A DNA stretch of 64,000 nt from NCBI GenBank assembly GCA_027485235.1, contig JAIXRJ010000030.1, positions 117,360 to 181,359 on the forward strand, read 5' to 3'. The position numbers were made by a program, and so were the translations under genes. Position 1 is the stretch's first letter. The number at the start of each line of letters is the position of its first letter. The notes under the pieces were generated by a model. The model was not told where the DNA came from, made no database searches, and saw only the letters and a program-made list of their open reading frames with translations. Origin of the DNA: Comamonadaceae bacterium. GTDB lineage: Bacteria > Pseudomonadota > Gammaproteobacteria > Burkholderiales > Burkholderiaceae_C. Below are positions 63,986 to 64,000 of this stretch, piece by piece.

Positions 63986-64000
63986 CAGGGAAGTCTACGA

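Larger units (their letters stand above)
62800..63998 (+). mobile_element. IS3-family insertion sequence, 1199 bp
   Basis: The ends are inverted repeats: GTAGACTTCCCT at 62800-62811 matches the reverse complement of the right end at 63987-63998. Matching continues imperfectly to about 40 bases, with GACA and GAAA blocks in common. Inside are orfA and orfB of the IS3 type. The left flank ends GAC and the right flank begins GA at the window edge, compatible with a 3-bp target duplication that cannot be completed here. The boundary could be one base shorter at each end. Confidence 0.9.

Overview
The window is GC-rich (AT-rich only at its right end) and gene-dense. Its gene content and order (an lptD-surA-rsmA block, a MaeB-type malic enzyme, transketolase next to GAPDH, many TRAP transporters, form I CO dehydrogenase) point to a betaproteobacterium of the order Burkholderiales, most likely Comamonadaceae. 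This is inferred from family resemblance only; there is no rRNA gene here. No tRNA, rRNA or CRISPR array was seen.

Layout. 0-9 kb: small catabolic enzymes (SMP-30 lactonase cut by the window edge, pyrroline-2-carboxylate reductase, GAPDH, class II aldolase, HutG), then a divergent alkB / GMC alcohol dehydrogenase pair and a decayed BrnT/BrnA toxin-antitoxin locus. 9-31 kb: mostly core genome, with a second GAPDH, transketolase, a Rieske oxygenase, MurU, PepP, a MOSC protein, MaeB, a secreted barnase-like RNase with its barstar, RsmA-SurA-LptD divergent from AmgK-RsmE, an MFS carrier, a lipase-like hydrolase and a broken M20 peptidase.

31-43 kb: a complete aerobic carbon monoxide dehydrogenase locus. 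It begins with a regulator whose PAS domain carries the heme ligands of RcoM CO sensors. Next comes an intergenic region with a 21-bp-period direct repeat beside a good -35 box, then coxM-coxS-coxL (form I motif AYRCSFR) and the maturation genes coxG, coxD, coxE, coxF, a MobA-like nucleotidyltransferase, a putative 2OG-Fe(II) oxygenase, a polytopic membrane protein and a second XdhC-family protein. The organism can probably use CO as a supplementary energy source.

43-62 kb: a run of sugar-acid catabolism loci. (i) ltnD-otnK-otnC-otnI for L-threonate/D-erythronate, with REP-like repeats in most of its gaps and a TauE/SafE carrier after it. (ii) A TRAP transporter with an ApnO-like oxidoisomerase, a DUF1537 kinase and a RuBisCO-like protein, matching the D-apionate pathway, controlled by a divergent LysR regulator. 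(iii) A four-gene chain with 4-bp overlaps (GntR regulator, BKACE-type cleavage enzyme, haloacetate-dehalogenase-like hydrolase, IlvD/Edd dehydratase), divergent from a TRAP solute-binding protein; its substrate is unknown.

62-64 kb: AT-rich DNA with a membrane sensor gene cut by a 1.2-kb IS3-family element. Three reading frames in the window (M20 peptidase, TRAP DctP, IS orfA) carry single in-frame TAG codons. At least two of these sit where tryptophan is expected, so real decay or sequencing error must be distinguished.
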